Assembly: GCA_028112705.1 (NCBI GenBank) | Contig: JAOGYN010000010.1 | Location: forward strand, 1 to 64,000 | Origin: GCA-002712045 sp028112705 | GTDB lineage: Bacteria; Pseudomonadota; Alphaproteobacteria; Rhodobacterales; Rhodobacteraceae | DNA: 64,000 nt | Reading direction: 5' to 3' | Shown here: positions 61,055 to 64,000 of the stretch, piece after piece | Position numbering within the stretch: the first letter of the stretch is position 1 | How the letters are laid out: each line of letters starts with the position of its first letter | Notes under the pieces: generated by a model | Told to the model about the DNA's origin: nothing | The model's input: the letters and a program-made list of their open reading frames with translations, nothing else | Database searches by the model: none | Made by a program: the position numbers and the translations under genes

Positions 61055-62293
61055 CTAGTTTTTTCTTGGAGGTGCCCCGCCTAGAAAATCATTCTTATTT
61101 TGATAATCACATCCAGCTTCGGTCATTTGAAGATGCAACTCTTTGCCAGTATAAGGGTTTTCTAATGCTACTTTTTCATCAAACTCAATGCCTAGCCCAG
61201 CAGTGGTAGGTGCATTAATATAACCATCTTCCCAGGTAATTGAATTTTTAATTAATTTCAAATGAAACTCACCACCCGTTTGAATGGTTTCTACTAATAA
61301 AAGATTCGGAATATTTGCAGCAAGTTGAATATTTGCCGCCCACTCAACGGGCCCAGCGTAAAGGTGTGGTGCAATTTGCGCATTATAAACCTCAGCTAAC
61401 GCTGCTATTTTCTTAGTTTCCAAAATCCCACCAGATCTACCTAAAGCAGGTTGCAAAATCGAAGCACCACCAGTTCGAAGGATAGCACCAAATTCTGCCT
61501 TGGTGGTCATTCTCTCTCCTGTTGCAATAGGAATTCTAACTTGTTTTGCAACCTTTTCAAATTCCAATAAATTATCTGGTGGTATTGGTTCTTCAAACCA
61601 TAAGGGATCAAAAACTTCTAATCTTCTGCCCAATCTGATGGCACCTGCGGTGTTAAATTGCCCATGCGTTCCAAATAATAGATCAGCTTTTGTTCCAACT
61701 GCATCTCGAATTGCTTTACAAAATGACACTGATTTCTCAATATCTCTCATTGAAGGATGATGGCCACCTCTGATCGTATAAGGTCCAGCAGGATCAAATT
61801 TTAGGGCAGTAAAGCCAAGCTTAACCATCTCTATGGCTGATTCTGCAGCCATTTCTGGGGACAACCAAAAATCCTTGATATTATGATGTGGGAGAGGATA
61901 AAGATAGGTGTAAGATCTGATGCGCTTGTTCATTAACCCACCAATTAAAGCATAAACAGGCCTATCAAATGCCTTGCCCAATATATCCCAACAGGCAATT
62001 TCTAATCCAGAAAAAGCACCCATTACAGTTAGATCTGGTCTCTGAGTAAACCCACTAGAGTAAGCTCGACGGAACATAAGTTCAACATTTTCTGGATTTT
62101 CATTATACATATGTCGATAAAAGACATCTTCTATTACTGCCTTCATGGCATCAGGTCCAACAGAAGATGCATATACCTCCCCATAACCTACTATGCCATT
62201 ATCTGCAGTCAGTTTAACAAAGATCCAATACCTTCCTCCCCAGCCGGGAGGCGGCGTACCTACTACAAATATTTCTAAATCTTTTAATTTCAT
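61055..62293 (-). CDS. Enolase-superfamily (mandelate racemase/dehydratase-like) protein
   Basis: About 412 residues from the ATG at 62291-62293 (GGAGTG upstream). The capping domain (1-125) leads to a barrel with W-F-E-E-P (233-237) and A-T-G-E-R (257-261), two of the usual metal-ligand positions, a candidate catalytic His in I-A-P-H310, and H210 in G-T-H-G-Q. Where dehydratases such as galactonate dehydratase have D-x-H for the first ligand, this reads G208-T-H210. The likely substrate class is a sugar acid. It is upstream of the TetA-like carrier on the same strand. Confidence 0.85.
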   Translation of the reverse strand: MKLKDLEIFVVGTPPPGWGGRYWIFVKLTADNGIVGYGEVYASSVGPDAMKAVIEDVFYRHMYNENPENVELMFRRAYSSGFTQRPDLTVMGAFSGLEIACWDILGKAFDRPVYALIGGLMNKRIRSYTYLYPLPHHNIKDFWLSPEMAAESAIEMVKLGFTALKFDPAGPYTIRGGHHPSMRDIEKSVSFCKAIRDAVGTKADLLFGTHGQFNTAGAIRLGRRLEVFDPLWFEEPIPPDNLLEFEKVAKQVRIPIATGERMTTKAEFGAILRTGGASILQPALGRSGGILETKKIAALAEVYNAQIAPHLYAGPVEWAANIQLAANIPNLLLVETIQTGGEFHLKLIKNSITWEDGYINAPTTAGLGIEFDEKVALENPYTGKELHLQMTEAGCDYQNKNDFLGGAPPRKN

Positions 62294-62481
62294 ACAAAGC
62301 ACTCCAACTTATAGCCACTTTGCGCAAAATTATTAATAATATCCAGTAATAAATTATACTTTTAATTTTAAATTTTTAATAATTTTAATAAGAACATTTG
62401 AATTATTAATAATAATTAAATTAACGCTTTATATTTATTTATTTCATCAGTACACGTGCATGAAATTTAAAGAGATTTTCA

Positions 62482-64000
62482 ATGACACAACAAACATCAA
62501 TGCGAGCTTTTGCACGCTCAATAAGTTTTTTTAATAACCAAAAATCTGAAATCAAAAAAGTTAAATTAAGTACTGAGATTTTATGTGGATTAACTGTTTC
62601 ACTTGCCCTTGTTCCAGAAGCTATTGCTTTTGCATTTGTCGCTGGCGTTGCACCCTTAGTTGGGCTTTATGCTGCTTTTATTGTTGGAATCATCACTGCT
62701 GTATTTGGTGGAAGACCAGGGATGATTTCTGGAGCTACGGGCGCTCTAGCGGTAGTAATGGTTTCACTAGTGGCAAGTCATGGCGTGGACTATTTATTTG
62801 CCAGTGTGGTTTTGATGGGAATAATGCAACTTATTGCTGGCTTTTTTAGATTAGGAAAATTTATAAGAATGGTGCCACATCCCGTGATGTTGGGGTTTGT
62901 GAATGGTTTGGCAGTGGTTATTTTCCTTGCCCAATTAGAGCAGTTTAAGTTTGCTAATTCAGAAGGAGCTCATGTTTGGATGAGCGGGACAACCTTATAT
63001 TTAACTCTCGCATTAGTTTTTGGTACTATGTTCATAATATGGTTAACTTCGAAAGTCTCCAAAGCTATTCCACCCCCATTGGTTGCAATAGGAATAGTTA
63101 CTGGATTGGTTGTATTTTTTAATATTGCTGTTCCCCGTGTAGGCGATCTAGCATCAATGGCTGGTAGCTTACCTGAATTCCATATTCCTGAAATACCCTT
63201 AACATTTGAGGCATTTAAGATCATACTTCCTTATTCATTAATTTTAGCAATGATTGGTTTGATAGAAAGCCTACTAACTCTAAATTTAGTCGGTGAAATA
63301 ACTGGTAAAAAAGGGGGAGCATCTCAAGAATGTTTGGCCCAAGGAGCAGCTAATACTATAACTGGATTTTTTGGTGGCATGGGTGGTTGTGCCATGATTG
63401 GTCAATCAATGATAAACATTAATTCTGGAGGTAGAACACGCATTTCAGGAATTTCTGCTGCCCTTTTTCTGCTCCTTTTTATCCTTTATGGAAGTTCTAT
63501 TATTGAAATGATTCCACTAGCAGCATTAGTGGGTGTAATGTTTATGGTAGTAATAGGAACATTTGCTTGGAATTCACTTCGTCTTTTATTTATTGTGCCC
63601 CGTGCAGATGCGCTTGTAATTTTGTTAGTAACTTTCGTAACAGTAATGGAAGACTTAGCAATAGCTGTGATAGTTGGTGTTATAGTATCAGCCTTAGTGT
63701 ATGCTTGGAATGCCGCATCAAGGATTCATGCAACAGCACGGCCCTCTGATACAGAAATTGGAGCACTTGTATACGAAATTGAGGGTCCACTATTTTTTGG
63801 ATCCGCTACAAGCTTTATGGAGCTATTTGCACCAGAAACTGATCCTGAAATTGTTATTCTTGATTTCATGAAATCAAGGGTAGTCGATCAGAGCGCTTTG
63901 CAAGCAATTGAGGCTGTAGCAAAAAAATATAAATCTGCAGGAAAACGCATAATGTTACGTCATTTGTCATCAGACTGTCATCGCTTACTAAACAAATCTG
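62482..64000 (+). CDS. SulP-family anion transporter, truncated by the window end
   Basis: I translated this from the ATG at 62482; it stays open to the right edge, giving about 506 visible residues. Multiple hydrophobic segments with A-L-V-P-E-A-I-A-F-A-F-V-A-G-V near residue 44 and V-F-G-G-R-P-G-M-I-S-G-A-T-G-A are the SulP signature. A C-terminal STAS domain begins near residue 425 (L-V-Y-E-I-E-G-P-L-F-F-G-S-A). SulP proteins carry sulfate, bicarbonate or other anions; the substrate here is unknown. The gene is divergent from the enolase-superfamily gene. Confidence 0.92.
   Translation, partial: MTQQTSMRAFARSISFFNNQKSEIKKVKLSTEILCGLTVSLALVPEAIAFAFVAGVAPLVGLYAAFIVGIITAVFGGRPGMISGATGALAVVMVSLVASHGVDYLFASVVLMGIMQLIAGFFRLGKFIRMVPHPVMLGFVNGLAVVIFLAQLEQFKFANSEGAHVWMSGTTLYLTLALVFGTMFIIWLTSKVSKAIPPPLVAIGIVTGLVVFFNIAVPRVGDLASMAGSLPEFHIPEIPLTFEAFKIILPYSLILAMIGLIESLLTLNLVGEITGKKGGASQECLAQGAANTITGFFGGMGGCAMIGQSMININSGGRTRISGISAALFLLLFILYGSSIIEMIPLAALVGVMFMVVIGTFAWNSLRLLFIVPRADALVILLVTFVTVMEDLAIAVIVGVIVSALVYAWNAASRIHATARPSDTEIGALVYEIEGPLFFGSATSFMELFAPETDPEIVILDFMKSRVVDQSALQAIEAVAKKYKSAGKRIMLRHLSSDCHRLLNKS

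Noticed and set aside
1..64000. CRISPR arrays, insertion sequences, prophage or toxin-antitoxin modules
   Set aside because: I found no regularly spaced repeats, transposase or integrase motifs, or paired small toxin/antitoxin genes.

Overview
The window reads as a chromosomal segment of a low-GC (by eye roughly 35-38% GC), gene-dense marine-type alphaproteobacterium, most likely in or near the Rhodobacterales. This placement is an inference from gene content. The pointers are the cell-cycle regulator TrcR (DUF1013), an aa3-type oxidase subunit IV, an NDUFS4-like complex I accessory subunit, a COQ9-family protein, a ~500-residue HisRS, the CbtB-CbtA/CobW/CobN/CobO arrangement under a B12 riboswitch, and a structured leader before serC. 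There are no transposases, integrases, CRISPR arrays, rRNA genes or phage genes, so this looks like core plus catabolic genome rather than an island.

Left part (1-16.7 kb). A pyrimidine/lipid block on the minus strand (pyrB, a dihydroorotase-like pyrC lacking metal ligands, and plsY cut by the window edge) is followed by a family-4-like uracil-DNA glycosylase overlapping moaB and an RND efflux pair. Next come a DsbD-alpha-like periplasmic protein, YqgE, a Sua5-type t6A enzyme, a metallo-beta-lactamase-fold hydrolase, oxidase subunit IV, an unrecognised lipoprotein that looks like a permuted papain-fold protein, rpsU, COQ9, a quinone oxidoreductase and trcR.

Middle part (16.7-34 kb). A long minus-strand cobalt/B12 operon runs from a cobalamin riboswitch (24.07-24.28 kb) through cbtB, cbtA, an unrecognised His-rich anchored protein, cobW (with a His/Asp-rich metal loop), a GNAT acetyltransferase, cobN and probably cobO. 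Divergent from it is smc. Then come the phosphorylated serine pathway genes (serA and serC on minus, serB divergent, with a hairpin leader before serC), pncB, tRNA-Arg(TCT) and the NDUFS4-like gene.

Right part (34-64 kb). uvrB, a small secreted protein, an MFS carrier, an anchored thermonuclease and a cytosolic sulfotransferase precede puuD (membrane urate hydroxylase with cytochrome c). Two small minus-strand genes, an aldehyde dehydrogenase/CMD pair, an alpha/beta hydrolase, hisS, slyX and dnaE follow. A ~9.7-kb plus-strand purine operon comes next: uraH-xdhA-xdhB-xdhC and a BMP-type ABC importer (ATPase, two permeases, binding protein). Together with puuD it would import purines, oxidise them to urate and carry urate through 5-hydroxyisourate to OHCU; moaB at 3.6 kb serves the molybdenum cofactor that XDH needs. 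The window closes with a TetA-like MFS, an enolase-superfamily sugar-acid dehydratase-like protein and a SulP transporter cut by the right edge.
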